Assembly (NCBI GenBank): GCA_023955635.1
Contig: JAMXHR010000010.1
Coordinates: 186,001-250,000 of the forward strand
Reading direction: 5' to 3'
Length of the DNA stretch: 64,000 nucleotides
Source of the DNA: Methanosarcina sp. ERenArc_MAG2
GTDB lineage: Archaea; Halobacteriota; Methanosarcinia; Methanosarcinales; Methanosarcinaceae
Shown: positions 28,527 through 37,636 of the stretch, one piece after another
Layout: each line of letters begins with the position of its first letter
Position numbering within the stretch: position 1 is the first letter of the stretch
The notes under the pieces: generated by a model
The model's input: only the letters and a program-made list of their open reading frames with translations
The model's database searches: none
Told to the model about the DNA's origin: nothing
Position numbers and translations under genes: made by a program

Positions 28527-29972
28527 ATGAGCGACGAAAACAGTGAAAACGGAGGGCTCCAGCGGACAATCGATTGGAAACAGGGACTTGCAATTGCCCT
28601 GGGCGTGCCTGTACTGATCCTGCCGTCCATAGGTTACTTTGCAAATTATGTCTGGGCCTTTGCAATCATTATCTGGGCGCTATCTGTCTTTCAGGGTTTC
28701 ATGCAAAACTTTGCTTATGGGGAGCTTGCCACGATGTTCCCGAAAGCGTCCGGACTTCCTGGGTATGCTCAGAGTGTCTTTACGAGTCAGGATGCAAACA
28801 GGAAATATGACCGCAGCAAATTGCTTGGAGGTTTCAGTGCCTGGAGCTACTGGTTTGCCTGGAATCCGGTCCTTGCAATCTTTTCAATCCTTATCGGGAG
28901 TTATCTCAAAGGCCTGATCCCTTCATTTGCAGGAGTGCCTGACCTGGCCCTTTATCTCGCGTCCGGTGCGGTCGTATTCGTACTTCTGATCCTGGTCAAT
29001 TATCGCGGGCTCTCGGGCGGAGCAACGCTCGGGTATATTCTTGCAGTGCTTTCTCTTGCCCCTCTTATCATTATTTCCCTTGCTCCCTTTGTAACCGGAG
29101 ACTTTGAAATTAGCAATATCACCGGTGCGTGGCTGCCTGCAGACTGGAGCTGGGATGTGCAACATATCCTGATCCTGCTGGGGCTTATGGCAATGGCTCA
29201 GTGGAGTGCCTGCGCCTGGGAAACCGCAGCAATTTACGGGCCTGAATATAAGCACCCTAAATCCGATGTCCCAAAAGCCCTCTTTATCTGCGGTTCAATC
29301 TGTCTTGTAACCTTTATCCTGGTTCAGGCAGCCTGTACGGGAACCCTGGGAATTGAAGGAATCCTGAACGAACCTTTCTCTCCTATGTTGCCTATGGCTC
29401 AGATGACCCTTGGCCCCATTGGTGGATCTCTCACAATCCTTATGTTGATTGCGGCAATGGTCCTGATCATTCAGACAGCATTTCTCGGAGCTTCAAGGGC
29501 AATGTACTCTATGGCTGAAGAAGGAAATCTGCCACGGTTCTTTGGAAAAATGAATCCTCATGGAACTCCTGTTAACGCAATGATTGTCATTGCCCTCTTC
29601 AATATGGGTTTCATCTTTCTGGGAACCCCTTCAGCCATACTGGCCGCATCAGCCATAGGGTATGTTTGCGCCAATGGGATCAGTCTGCTTGCATATGTTA
29701 AGGCAAAATTTGACCCGAGGTTCTCGAAACTTGAAAGACCGTTTAAAGCCCCGGCAGGCTGGCAATATGTAGCCTTTTTGTTTGGGATCTTTAACCTGCC
29801 TTTATGCCTGATCGGCGTGATTTACCTGAACAGCCTTGAAGTAGGCTGGACTTCAACGATAGTAGGCTTCGTGGTGCTTGCCCTTTATCTTCCGCTCTGG
29901 TACTATTCTCAGAATGAGAGTCGAGCAATTTTAGAGAAGAATAATTCTCAATCGAGCGAGTCCACAATGTGA
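28527..29972 (+). CDS. APC-superfamily permease, probable dimethylamine/methylamine transporter
   Basis: This 481-residue protein has about 12 transmembrane segments. It has APC-superfamily traits: a GVPVLILPSIGYFANYVWAF N-terminal unit, SWDVQHILILLGLMAMAQWS, TAFLGASRAMYSMAEEGNLP and PHGTPVNAMIVIALFN. Genes of this type sit beside methylamine methyltransferases in Methanosarcina and are annotated as methylamine permeases. Its position 212 bp after mtbB on the same strand makes dimethylamine the likely substrate. GAGGAG precedes the ATG. Transport has not been shown from sequence alone. Confidence 0.85.
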   Translation: MSDENSENGGLQRTIDWKQGLAIALGVPVLILPSIGYFANYVWAFAIIIWALSVFQGFMQNFAYGELATMFPKASGLPGYAQSVFTSQDANRKYDRSKLLGGFSAWSYWFAWNPVLAIFSILIGSYLKGLIPSFAGVPDLALYLASGAVVFVLLILVNYRGLSGGATLGYILAVLSLAPLIIISLAPFVTGDFEISNITGAWLPADWSWDVQHILILLGLMAMAQWSACAWETAAIYGPEYKHPKSDVPKALFICGSICLVTFILVQAACTGTLGIEGILNEPFSPMLPMAQMTLGPIGGSLTILMLIAAMVLIIQTAFLGASRAMYSMAEEGNLPRFFGKMNPHGTPVNAMIVIALFNMGFIFLGTPSAILAASAIGYVCANGISLLAYVKAKFDPRFSKLERPFKAPAGWQYVAFLFGIFNLPLCLIGVIYLNSLEVGWTSTIVGFVVLALYLPLWYYSQNESRAILEKNNSQSSESTM

Positions 29973-30149
29973 TAGTCGCGAAGGTAAGGTTACGAAAAAT
30001 TTATACTGCTCCCCTTTCCCGGTAATCGGTTCAGTTTGTGATACGGTAATTTATTATTGAATTATGAGTCTCTGTTCCGGATGCAAAAAAAGGGGCCGCA
30101 GGAAACATGTGGTTACAGGAAATATATAATCCTTATATAGTCCTGCAAC

Positions 30150-30181
30150 TCCATGTTAATTTTGGTCCATGTTAATTTTGG
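30150..30181. repeat. 16-bp tandem duplication
   Basis: TCCATGTTAATTTTGG occurs twice in direct tandem (30150-30165 and 30166-30181), followed by a partial third start (TCTAT). It lies downstream of the permease in non-coding DNA. Confidence 0.7.
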
Positions 30182-30294
30182 TCTATCAAAAAAATAAGGC
30201 CGTTTTATATTTTTCTTTATCCTACGGAAAATAACCTGATCCGGTTGGAAATGAGGTTTCCAATCAAGCCATTTAGAGTATCACTTCCAGAATT

Positions 30295-30636
30295 ATGGGA
30301 GCTTACAGTAAAGTAGATAGTGAAGAGGGCCTGAAGATCCTTAATAACCAGCTTGTCAAAAACCCTGATCTTCTGGGAACCTTTGTTGCTTTTGAGCCCA
30401 ATGCCTTTGACGCGAGAGATTAAGAGTATAGAATAAAGTAAAGGCAGGAAACCCTGTTAAATGGTTTTCGCTTGTCGTAGGGGACGACGGTATAGTTTTT
30501 CCTGCAGGAATAGACTTCAGAGAAACGGACTCTCCTGGGCATGTAGCTTGTGACCAATCTTATGGACCAGATCAAGAGCAGCATTGAACTTGAGACAGGC
30601 AGGAGAACTGAGTTCAGGATCGATTTAAGGAATTGA
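30295..30636 (+). pseudogene. Remnant of a dCache/HisKA_2 histidine kinase with internal deletion
   Basis: The 5' piece (30295-30423) reads EEGLKILNNQLVKNPDLLGT and FVAFEPNAFDARD, closely matching the dCache region of the kinase at 38504 (IGTYVGYEPNAFDGKD). About 50 bp later the sequence jumps to an HATPase tail: VGDDGI.FPAGIDFRETDSPG, then after a frame change LVTNLMDQIKSSIELETG and FRIDLRN. The PAS, HisKA and most of the sensor are missing. It is a deletion derivative of a paralogous kinase gene. Confidence 0.7.
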
Positions 30637-30853
30637 AATCTAAAACTAAGGGTTAAAGAAAAGGGTTTGAATTAGCGGAATATGTAGAGGGAAGAAGAGA
30701 GGAGATCAATTTTCAGTATTAAAAAATGTGTAAAATGTGTATGTTTTTACTGTAAAATGCAAAATGTAAAATTTTACAGGCAAAATAGTAAAACGATACC
30801 AGGGGAATTGTAAAAGCATATGTTGTAAAAAAATAGATTTAAAGTGAATATTT

Positions 30854-31694
30854 TTATTCTTGGGAACGATCTGTATATTTAATATCATTAAGCTTCTTTT
30901 CTATTAAACTCGGGATAAGTTCAAATGCAGTAGGTGGTCGTATTTCAATTTCGATTTGGCTGCTTTTAAAACGCTGAATATTAGGTGATGTTAAAACGAA
31001 AATTATAGCTAGAGTAAAAAGAGTTAGTTGTATTGTGTTTTCTGCCCAGTTAATTGAAGAAAAAAACTGCTTGCGAAAAGATTACTAGCCTGAAATGGTA
31101 ATAAAATTCCAAATAGAGAAGAACTTAGTATTACGAATAAGATTCTTTTAAACCAGAGGTTAGAGGGGAATACAACCACCATCTCCAAATCGAAGGTCTG
31201 ATTTTAGTATTCCATATATTGTCAAGAATTTCGCTAGTAGAGCTATTAATTTCACGATCAGAAGTTAATTTCTTACACTGTTTAAAATAGTCAATTGCTG
31301 TGAAGTAATCATTGATTTTGTAATAAAAGCATCCCAAAAAATAGTAGTTATACGCTACATTCTCTGTATTTTCAAATTTAGCTAATATTGGATGTATTAT
31401 TTCTAATATCTTTACAGTATTTCTTTCACTTATATTGAGATCGATCAAAGCTCGCTTTAGAAATTCAAATATGCCTATTATTAAATTTTTAAACTTATAT
31501 GGAACAATACTGAAAATCCAATTCGAACCTATTTGGAAAATGTTATATTCTATATAATTGCAATTATTTATTTTTCTAAGTTCTCTTATGATTCCAAGTA
31601 TCATATCCTGATATTTTTTTCATCAGATGCAAGTTCTAATTCTGCTATTAAGTATTTTGCATAAGAGTCCCATAAAAGGTATTTATCGTTTCTT
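30854..31694 (-). CDS. Helical-repeat membrane protein, frameshifted; severed or downstream partner of the TPR gene
   Basis: The central frame (31131-31604) reads NVAYNYYFLGCFYYKINDYFTAIDYFKQCKK, a TPR-like helix pair. One extra base at the A7 run near 31612 extends it upstream through YLLWDSYAKYLIAELELASDEK toward the IS630 end. One extra base at an A4 run near 31142 and at a T7 run on the coding strand near 31067 extends it downstream. The extension reads RILFVILSSSLFGILLPF (membrane segment) and AIIFVLTSPNIQRFKSSQIEI, ending at 30854. It may be the C-terminal half of the TPR gene cut by the IS. No catalytic motif is recognised. Confidence 0.45.
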
Positions 31695-31696
31695 TA

Positions 31697-32765
31697 GTCA
31701 CCTCTCTATATAATGCAACATTTATATATTTGATATAATTATATTAATTTAGTTATGAGTTTAGAGATGTTTACTACTTCTGATATTGCCATAGCTATAT
31801 GTCATTCCTGTGACAAAAATGAGAAGTTAAGACTTCAAGCTTTATTGTTGGTTAAAAATGGTTCGAGCCCAGCTAAAGTTGCAGAAGATCTTTCAGTTCA
31901 CCGTTCAACAGTTCACCGTTGGATGAAACGAGCTGAAGAAGAAGGTCTGTACAACCTTAAATGTAAATCTGGTCGAGGGGTAAAGTCATTTTTAACTTCA
32001 GAACAAGTTTTTGAGTTGAGGAAAGCATTATCAGAGCCAATACCAACAGACGATGGCTTTTCTCGCGGTTGGCAAACAAAAGATGCAATTCAATTTGTCA
32101 GAGAGAAATTTGGAGTATCTTATTCTAAATCAAGAATGAGACAAATTATTAAAAATTTAGGATTTAGTAGAATTACATGTAGACCTCAATCAAAAAGGCG
32201 AAATCAGGCATTAACAAACGAATTTATTGCTGAAATAAAAAAAGACTCCTAAATCCTAACCATTTATTCGTCACCCAGGATGAGGGTAGTTTTTATGTAG
32301 ATTCAAACAGATCAAAATGTTGGGCAATAAAAGGCTCTAAACCTATTAAATTTATTAGTGGTTCAAAAGCCAAAATCAACATTGGGGGATTCTACACTGA
32401 AAACGAAGAATTTTATTGGTATGATTTAGGAATTAAAAAGAATACAGACTCTTTCTTAAAATCATTAATCAAGTTTAAAAAAGACATAGGAAGAAAGATA
32501 TTTCTTATAATGGACAGAGCGCCGTGGCATAAATCAAAAAAGGCAAGGGAATTCTTTCAAAAAAACAAATATTGGTTGCAAATATTGCTTTTCCCTCCAG
32601 CTACTCCAGATAGGAACCCAACAGAATATTGTTGGAAAACGACAAGAGAAGATTTAACGTCAATAAAATCATTCAAGAATGTTAAAGTATTGAAGGAAGA
32701 ACTGGATGAGTTTTGGGGGAAACATACATTCACACACAAAATGTCGCATTATTTAAAATGGTGAC
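31697..32765 (+). mobile_element. IS630-family insertion sequence, 1069 bp, TA target
   Basis: The ends are inverted repeats GTCACC...ATAATGCAACAT (left) and, reverse-complemented, GTCACCATTTTAAATAATGC (right). They are flanked by TA at 31695-31696 and 32766-32767, the standard IS630 target. The transposase gene fills the element. It interrupts the minus-strand TPR gene. Confidence 0.85.
31755..32764 (+). CDS. IS630-family transposase (two frames)
   Basis: Frame 1 (31755-32252) is the DNA-binding part with a helix-turn-helix (KVAEDLSVHRSTVHRWMKRA) and the linker FGVSYSKSRMRQIIKNLGFS. Frame 2 resumes NPNHLFVTQDEGSFYVDSNR (first catalytic Asp), FLIMDRAPWHKSKKARE (second Asp) and LFPPATPDRNPTEYCWKTTR (Glu). 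The junction is at A7 (about 32239-32245). Some IS elements use such A-runs for programmed frameshifting, so this one may be functional; a sequencing undercall is equally possible. Confidence 0.88.
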
Positions 32766-33890
32766 TATTAGCTCTAAAGAAATAGCTTTTTTAAAGCATC
32801 CTATTGATGTGGTGTAATTCTGTTCCTCGATTTTGATTTTTCCCTTTACATATAATGAGAATGCGTTATCCTTGTCTATTAACAAAGCATTATCGACATA
32901 CTTAGAAGCATTTTCAATGTCTCCATACATCAAGTAATATTCAGCTACGAAATTACACATTTGAGCGTCTTTTGGATCAAGAAAAAGAGCTTGTGCGAAT
33001 GCTTCTTGGCATTCGGTATGTCTGTCAAGGTGTAAAAGAACTATGCTTTTATATTTCCAAGCACTTGCGTTTTTAGGCTCAATAGTTATTGCTTTTTCAT
33101 ATAATTTTAAAGCATGTCTATAAGCTCCTAAATGAAGAAAAATATTACCTTTATCGACCCATAGATCCTCATTTTCTTGATCAGTTTTAATTCCTTTTTC
33201 ATATGCGTCTAGAGCTTTTTCATATTTTTCATTAATTATTAGGAGATGCCCCTTAAGTTCCCACCATGCTGTTTTATTTTTAAGTTCATTTGTGAATATT
33301 GCTTTGTCAATTGTCTCAAGAGCTTTTTTATGTTTATGATTGTTCCATGAAACACTAAATTTTCCAATCCATGCACCGACATTTTTCGGTTTTATTTCTA
33401 TTGCTTTATCATATGCTTCTAAGGCTTCTTCGTACCTTTTAAGTTCGCTTAGAACATGTCCTATATTAGTCCATGTTTCTGAATAAACTGTTAATGTTCC
33501 CTCATCGAGTGCTCCAGAGTATTTTTTACAGATTTCGATTGCTTTTTTAGATGCTTCTAAGGATTCTTCGTACCTTCTAAGTTCTTTTAGGGCATCTCCT
33601 TTAGTAAGCCATGATCTGGAATAAGTTATAAATCTTGATTTATACAGTGTGTCAGGATATTTTTCGCAAATTTCTATTGCTTTTTCAGATGCCTCTAAAG
33701 CTTCTTTATACCTATTAAGTTCAATTAAAGCACATGCTTTACTAAACCAAACCAAATCATTTTCTGGATTAATTGTTATAGAATTTTCAAATAATTCCAC
33801 TGCTTCTTCATGGTTTTTGTTAAGCAGTAACTTAGCCCCTTTTATAAGATAAACTACATCTTCTTCTTCTTCCATTTCTTCATTACCCAT
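32730..33890 (-). CDS. Tetratricopeptide-repeat protein, 3' end replaced by IS630
   Basis: The 386-residue frame contains about nine TPR units (for example ELFENSITINPENDLVWFSK, EEALEAYDKAIEIKPKNVGAW, HALKLYEKAITIEPKNASAW, ENASKYVDNALLIDKDNAFS) after an acidic start MGNEEMEEEEDVV. No other domain is present. The last 14 residues or so (LIVTILNNATFCV) come from the IS630 right end, so the native C-terminus is lost. It diverges from the SIR2-like gene with 174 bp between starts. TPR proteins scaffold complexes; here a partnership with the SIR2-like protein is inferred from position only. Confidence 0.8.
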   Translation of the reverse strand: MGNEEMEEEEDVVYLIKGAKLLLNKNHEEAVELFENSITINPENDLVWFSKACALIELNRYKEALEASEKAIEICEKYPDTLYKSRFITYSRSWLTKGDALKELRRYEESLEASKKAIEICKKYSGALDEGTLTVYSETWTNIGHVLSELKRYEEALEAYDKAIEIKPKNVGAWIGKFSVSWNNHKHKKALETIDKAIFTNELKNKTAWWELKGHLLIINEKYEKALDAYEKGIKTDQENEDLWVDKGNIFLHLGAYRHALKLYEKAITIEPKNASAWKYKSIVLLHLDRHTECQEAFAQALFLDPKDAQMCNFVAEYYLMYGDIENASKYVDNALLIDKDNAFSLYVKGKIKIEEQNYTTSIGCFKKAISLELIVTILNNATFCV

Positions 33891-34064
33891 GTGATTGTGT
33901 TAGTTAGTGTTAATCAATATTAAATTTAGCGAAATTAGTAGAAAAAAGTATGATAAGCAGTAAAAAACAATTTCAAGAGTGTTACATATAAGCGTGACAG
34001 CAAAAATAAGTTAAAATTTAAAAAACATTATATGTAATCGTGTGTTACCAAATAGTGATCGAAA

Positions 34065-35190
34065 ATGGATGATGAAAATACTGGTTCCACATTTGCTGAA
34101 AATATATTATTACTAGGAGCTGGTTTTACTAAAAATTTCGGTGGTCTATTAGCAAGTGAAATGTGGGCTGAAATATTCAATAATGAAAATATTCAGACCC
34201 AACCAAGAATTAAAAAATTGATGCAAAATAATTTTGATTATGAATCAATCTATTATTCTGTGTTAGAAGGCATCAAAGATGGAAAAGGTTTATTCTTACC
34301 TGTTGAATTTAATGATGACGAAAAAAGCTGTAAAAATTGCTACTAGAGCCGCATATGATCGTATTGATGAAATGCTTATTGAGCACCAGATTAGCAACTA
34401 CACAAAATGGATTAATACAGTTAATAAATTACTTCTTGAATTTGGAAAAACAAACAATCGTGGGTTCATATTTACACTGAACCAAGATTTATTTATTGAA
34501 AGATTTTATCGAAATCCTAGTCGAGATCCTTCTCGTCAGTTTTATAATGCAAGACTCTCTATTCCTGGAATTGATAAATATCCAATGTGGTTTATGAGTG
34601 AAGAAGGTAATCCATTTAATGGAACCCCCACCGAGGAGGAAGTTAAACAATTCTATACATTAAAAGGTGATGAATACCATACATTACCTAACAAAAATGA
34701 GTTTAATTCAAAAGAGGGCAGTTTATTAAAAGGAAGTTATTTTCTGATAAAACTCCACGGGTCATATAATTGGATAAGTTCTGATGGCTCAGATATGATG
34801 GTCATTGGGAGAGGAAAAAGCAAACAAATTCATAAAGAACCTCTCCTAACATATTACTATGATCTTTTCAAGGAAGTTCTCTCGCAGGATCAGCGTCGAT
34901 TACTTGTTATAGGTTATGGTTTTGGCGATGAACATATCAACAGTATACTATCTGAAGCTGTAAGAGAACACAAACTGAAGATTTACATCCTTTCGCCAGA
35001 GTCACCAAAAAGTTTTAAAGAGAAATTATGTGATGGATTCGAAAAGTCTGAAGATACTATAGATATATGGAAAGGAGTTTCAGGTTACTTCCAATGTGTA
35101 GAAAACGTTTTATTAAAAGATGTTTATGGGAATCAATTTGAGAAAGAACATTTTTATAACATCTTCTTTGGTAAGAACAACTGTAAGTGA
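34065..35190 (+). CDS. SIR2-like domain protein (frameshifted), candidate defence NADase
   Basis: The first frame (34065-34346) starts MDDENTGSTFAENILLLGAGF and contains the dinucleotide-binding GAGFTKNFGG. The second (to 35190) has FIFTLNQDLFIERF (the TxNxD motif), FLIKLHGSYNWISS (catalytic-type His in LHGS) and RRLLVIGYGFGDEHIN. These are the hallmarks of stand-alone SIR2-like (SIR2_2) proteins, many of which are NAD-depleting antiphage effectors. A one-base deletion at the A6 run near 34322 gives a continuous 375-residue protein. There is no other domain. Low G+C and flanking IS suggest an acquired island. Antiviral function is inference. Confidence 0.75.
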
Positions 35191-35386
35191 TAACATAAAA
35201 TAGTCATTTACTAAATATAAATTCATTTTATCATTTTATAGTCAGGGCAAAATAGAAGTTCCGGTAGAATTTCAATTGCTTTAAAAGTTACAAATAACTG
35301 AAAATTAAATCATACATTATTGTCAGATCTATCCCTGAACAGCTTCGAACAACAGTAAATCAGCAATAAAAAGAGAAAAAGTCCTA

Positions 35387-36982
35387 GAGTCTTTTTAATT
35401 TTTTCTGGATCTTCTTCAATTTTGAAAAAATCAAGAAATTTCATTCTAATTTGAGTAAACTAATCTACTCATTTTGAGAAAGTTTATTTATTGATGCAAG
35501 AACTTATCCAATTTTTTTGTTACATGCCCTATTTTTATGGAGATTTTCATCAGCTACCGCTATAGGAATTCCATTTTAAATTGAAGAGTTATTTTTTTCT
35601 ACCTTTATCCATATTGGAATCTTGCCCTCATTAAAGGTGAGAATCCTCTCCATTTTCCAGTACTGAAACACCGTTTGTTGAAATAAGTAAACAAATTATA
35701 ACAGAAATTAGTTAGCCCACTATCAGTTTTGAATGATCTTGCTTTGTCTACAATATCACCTATCAAAGAAAATATCTGTTCCATTGTGTTATCTGTCTCA
35801 GGTGTAAAACCCTTTTTCAAGAAACTTACATTTTTCGTGAAAATCTCTTTTGCATAAGAAATTGCTTTATGAGACGCTTTTGAAAGTTCCAGACCAGAAT
35901 CCAATTCTCGGATCTTTTGAAAACATACAACAGCACTGATAACCGTATCAGAGCGTATTAATTGACATATCTCATTGTACACAAGCTCATCATTACCTGG
36001 AATATTTGTGATGGAATTGAATTCGTCACTGTATCTCTTACTAACGTTTTTTAATTGATGGAACACGCAAAAGGAGTGAGCCACTTCAGGGAAGACACTT
36101 TTTACAGCTCCAATAATTGCTTTATCTTCGTCAGAAACGATCTTTTGTATTTTACCTTCAGGAAATCGGTTTTTTATTCGTATGAAAAGAGGCATCAGAG
36201 CTTCAATTGTTGGTAATCTGTCAGTTATCTCAAAATCCAAAACGACCTTTTCTTTTGTGGCAATAACGTAAACAGATTTATATCGCATCTTTTTCCATTC
36301 TTTTTCTGAAATTTCTCTTCCCAACAGAGTTTCAAATTTCTTTTTCCATCCTTTTTTGATCCAATCTCCATCAACATACAATGTTCTGTCAAAAGCAATA
36401 TTTTGATCTAAAAGTTCTTGCTTTGAAAGCTCTGCTTGTTGTTGCTCATATAACCATAGTGAAGTGGCACAAGGAGCTCTCCCACAGAAATCAGTTAGTC
36501 CTTCTGTATATGTTTCTCCAATTTTTCGAGAATTGTTTAGACTGCATCGCCCATCGTATCTAACAGACATTTGTTTTTCATAAAACTCATAACTGTAATT
36601 TGCAGAACCAGGAACACCAATAATCTGATCATGGAAATGTTTCTTACAAGAAAAACAAGTCCAGTATGTAACATCGCGAGCTATAGTACCGTGACTTGAT
36701 AAAATAAAACGAGTGTAGTGAGAGTTTACATGTAATTTACTTCCACAATCATCACAATGAGTAGGAGAATATACAAAGAACATAGGGTAGTATCGATTTT
36801 CAACCAAAACCTTTGGTAAAGGAATTATTATTTTTCCGTCAACAACCGTTTTTGCCATTGATTTGTCTATTGCGAGGTTCCCTTTTCCCATTCACAACTA
36901 TATTATATCAATATAATTAAAATATTATTGTTTTGTATGATATGAGAGAAAGTCTGAAGACCAGAAAATAATAAAAAGTCTC
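35387..36982 (-). mobile_element. 1.6-kb insertion sequence, copy 2 (8-bp target duplication)
   Basis: The element has the same ends and orientation as 12129-13726. It is flanked by AAGTCCTA at 35379-35386 and 36983-36990, a perfect 8-bp duplication that fixes the boundaries. With copy 1 it forms direct repeats about 23 kb apart enclosing the mtb operon. Confidence 0.95.
35605..36891 (-). CDS. DDE transposase of the 1.6-kb IS, copy 2
   Basis: The protein is 428 residues and intact, differing from copy 1 at about six positions. The zinc ribbon here is CDDCGSKL rather than CYDCGSKL; the catalytic-core motifs YVDGDWIKKGW, VSDEDKAIIGA and FCVFHQLKN are unchanged. Given the perfect target duplication and intact frame this copy is probably the more recent or active one. 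Confidence 0.9.
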   Translation of the reverse strand: MGKGNLAIDKSMAKTVVDGKIIIPLPKVLVENRYYPMFFVYSPTHCDDCGSKLHVNSHYTRFILSSHGTIARDVTYWTCFSCKKHFHDQIIGVPGSANYSYEFYEKQMSVRYDGRCSLNNSRKIGETYTEGLTDFCGRAPCATSLWLYEQQQAELSKQELLDQNIAFDRTLYVDGDWIKKGWKKKFETLLGREISEKEWKKMRYKSVYVIATKEKVVLDFEITDRLPTIEALMPLFIRIKNRFPEGKIQKIVSDEDKAIIGAVKSVFPEVAHSFCVFHQLKNVSKRYSDEFNSITNIPGNDELVYNEICQLIRSDTVISAVVCFQKIRELDSGLELSKASHKAISYAKEIFTKNVSFLKKGFTPETDNTMEQIFSLIGDIVDKARSFKTDSGLTNFCYNLFTYFNKRCFSTGKWRGFSPLMRARFQYG

Positions 36983-36990
36983 AAGTCCTA

Positions 36991-37636
36991 AGACTAAAAG
37001 GTTCTCGTAGCATTGTGAAATATGTCTGGTTACGGAGGCACCTAAAAGCTGTAACATTCCCACATACCACAGCTCTCAGGTACATTTTATAATGCATTTG
37101 CCGGGGTTCGAAGCAGAGAAAATTCCCGCACATTAAGCCTGAAATTTTCCTTTTTAGCTCTTTTGATTTTTTTGAGGATGCGATAATTTTTTAGTCCGTT
37201 TTTAGTGCCATTTTGAATCCGTTTTTAGTGCCACTTTGAATCTGTTTTTAGTGAGCATTTTGAATCTGTTTTTAGTGAGCATTTTTAGTCCGTTTTTAGT
37301 GCCATTTTGAGTCTGTATTTTAACCTTTTCTTAACAAATGCTCATATTTATTCAAGCGATTTACCTTTGTTGGATTGGTTTTAGCTCGCTATCAACTGAT
37401 TTATTTATAGCTCCGATATTATATAGCCCAACCCACGTAGCTCTTTCGAAGCTTTCAGGTAAAAGAAAGAGCTATATGTAAATTCTAAAGTGAAGTGATT
37501 TTTTAATGCTTTTAAAATTTTTAATTAGCTTAACTAAGGCTTAATGTCTTTTTCAAAATTAGCCTACCTATCAAATATATTTTCAGATTTAACATAATCT
37601 TTTAATAAAAGAGTTTCTAATAAATATGGAATAGCA
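36991..37636. other. Intergenic region containing a degenerate tandem repeat
   Basis: No gene is supported. The notable content is the repeat array at 37193-37321. The rest is A+T-rich leader sequence for the FilR1 regulator gene downstream. Confidence 0.5.
37193..37321. repeat. Tandem array of ~23-24-bp units (five full and one partial)
   Basis: Units start near 37193, 37215, 37238, 37262, 37287 and 37309, with consensus GAATCYGTTTTTAGTGMSCATTT. Units 3 and 4 are identical, and units 1 and 5 share AGTCCGTTTTTAGTGCCATTTT. There are no spacers, so it is not CRISPR. It lies about 315 bp upstream of a regulator gene and could be a set of protein-binding sites. Confidence 0.8.

Noticed and set aside
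32239..32245. IS630 A7 run as proof of programmed frameshifting
   Set aside because: Plausible for this IS type, but the same kind of break occurs at homopolymers in many unrelated genes here, so a sequencing error cannot be separated from recoding.
37193..37321. Possible CRISPR array
   Set aside because: The units are directly adjacent with no unique spacers and are degenerate; there are no cas genes in the window.
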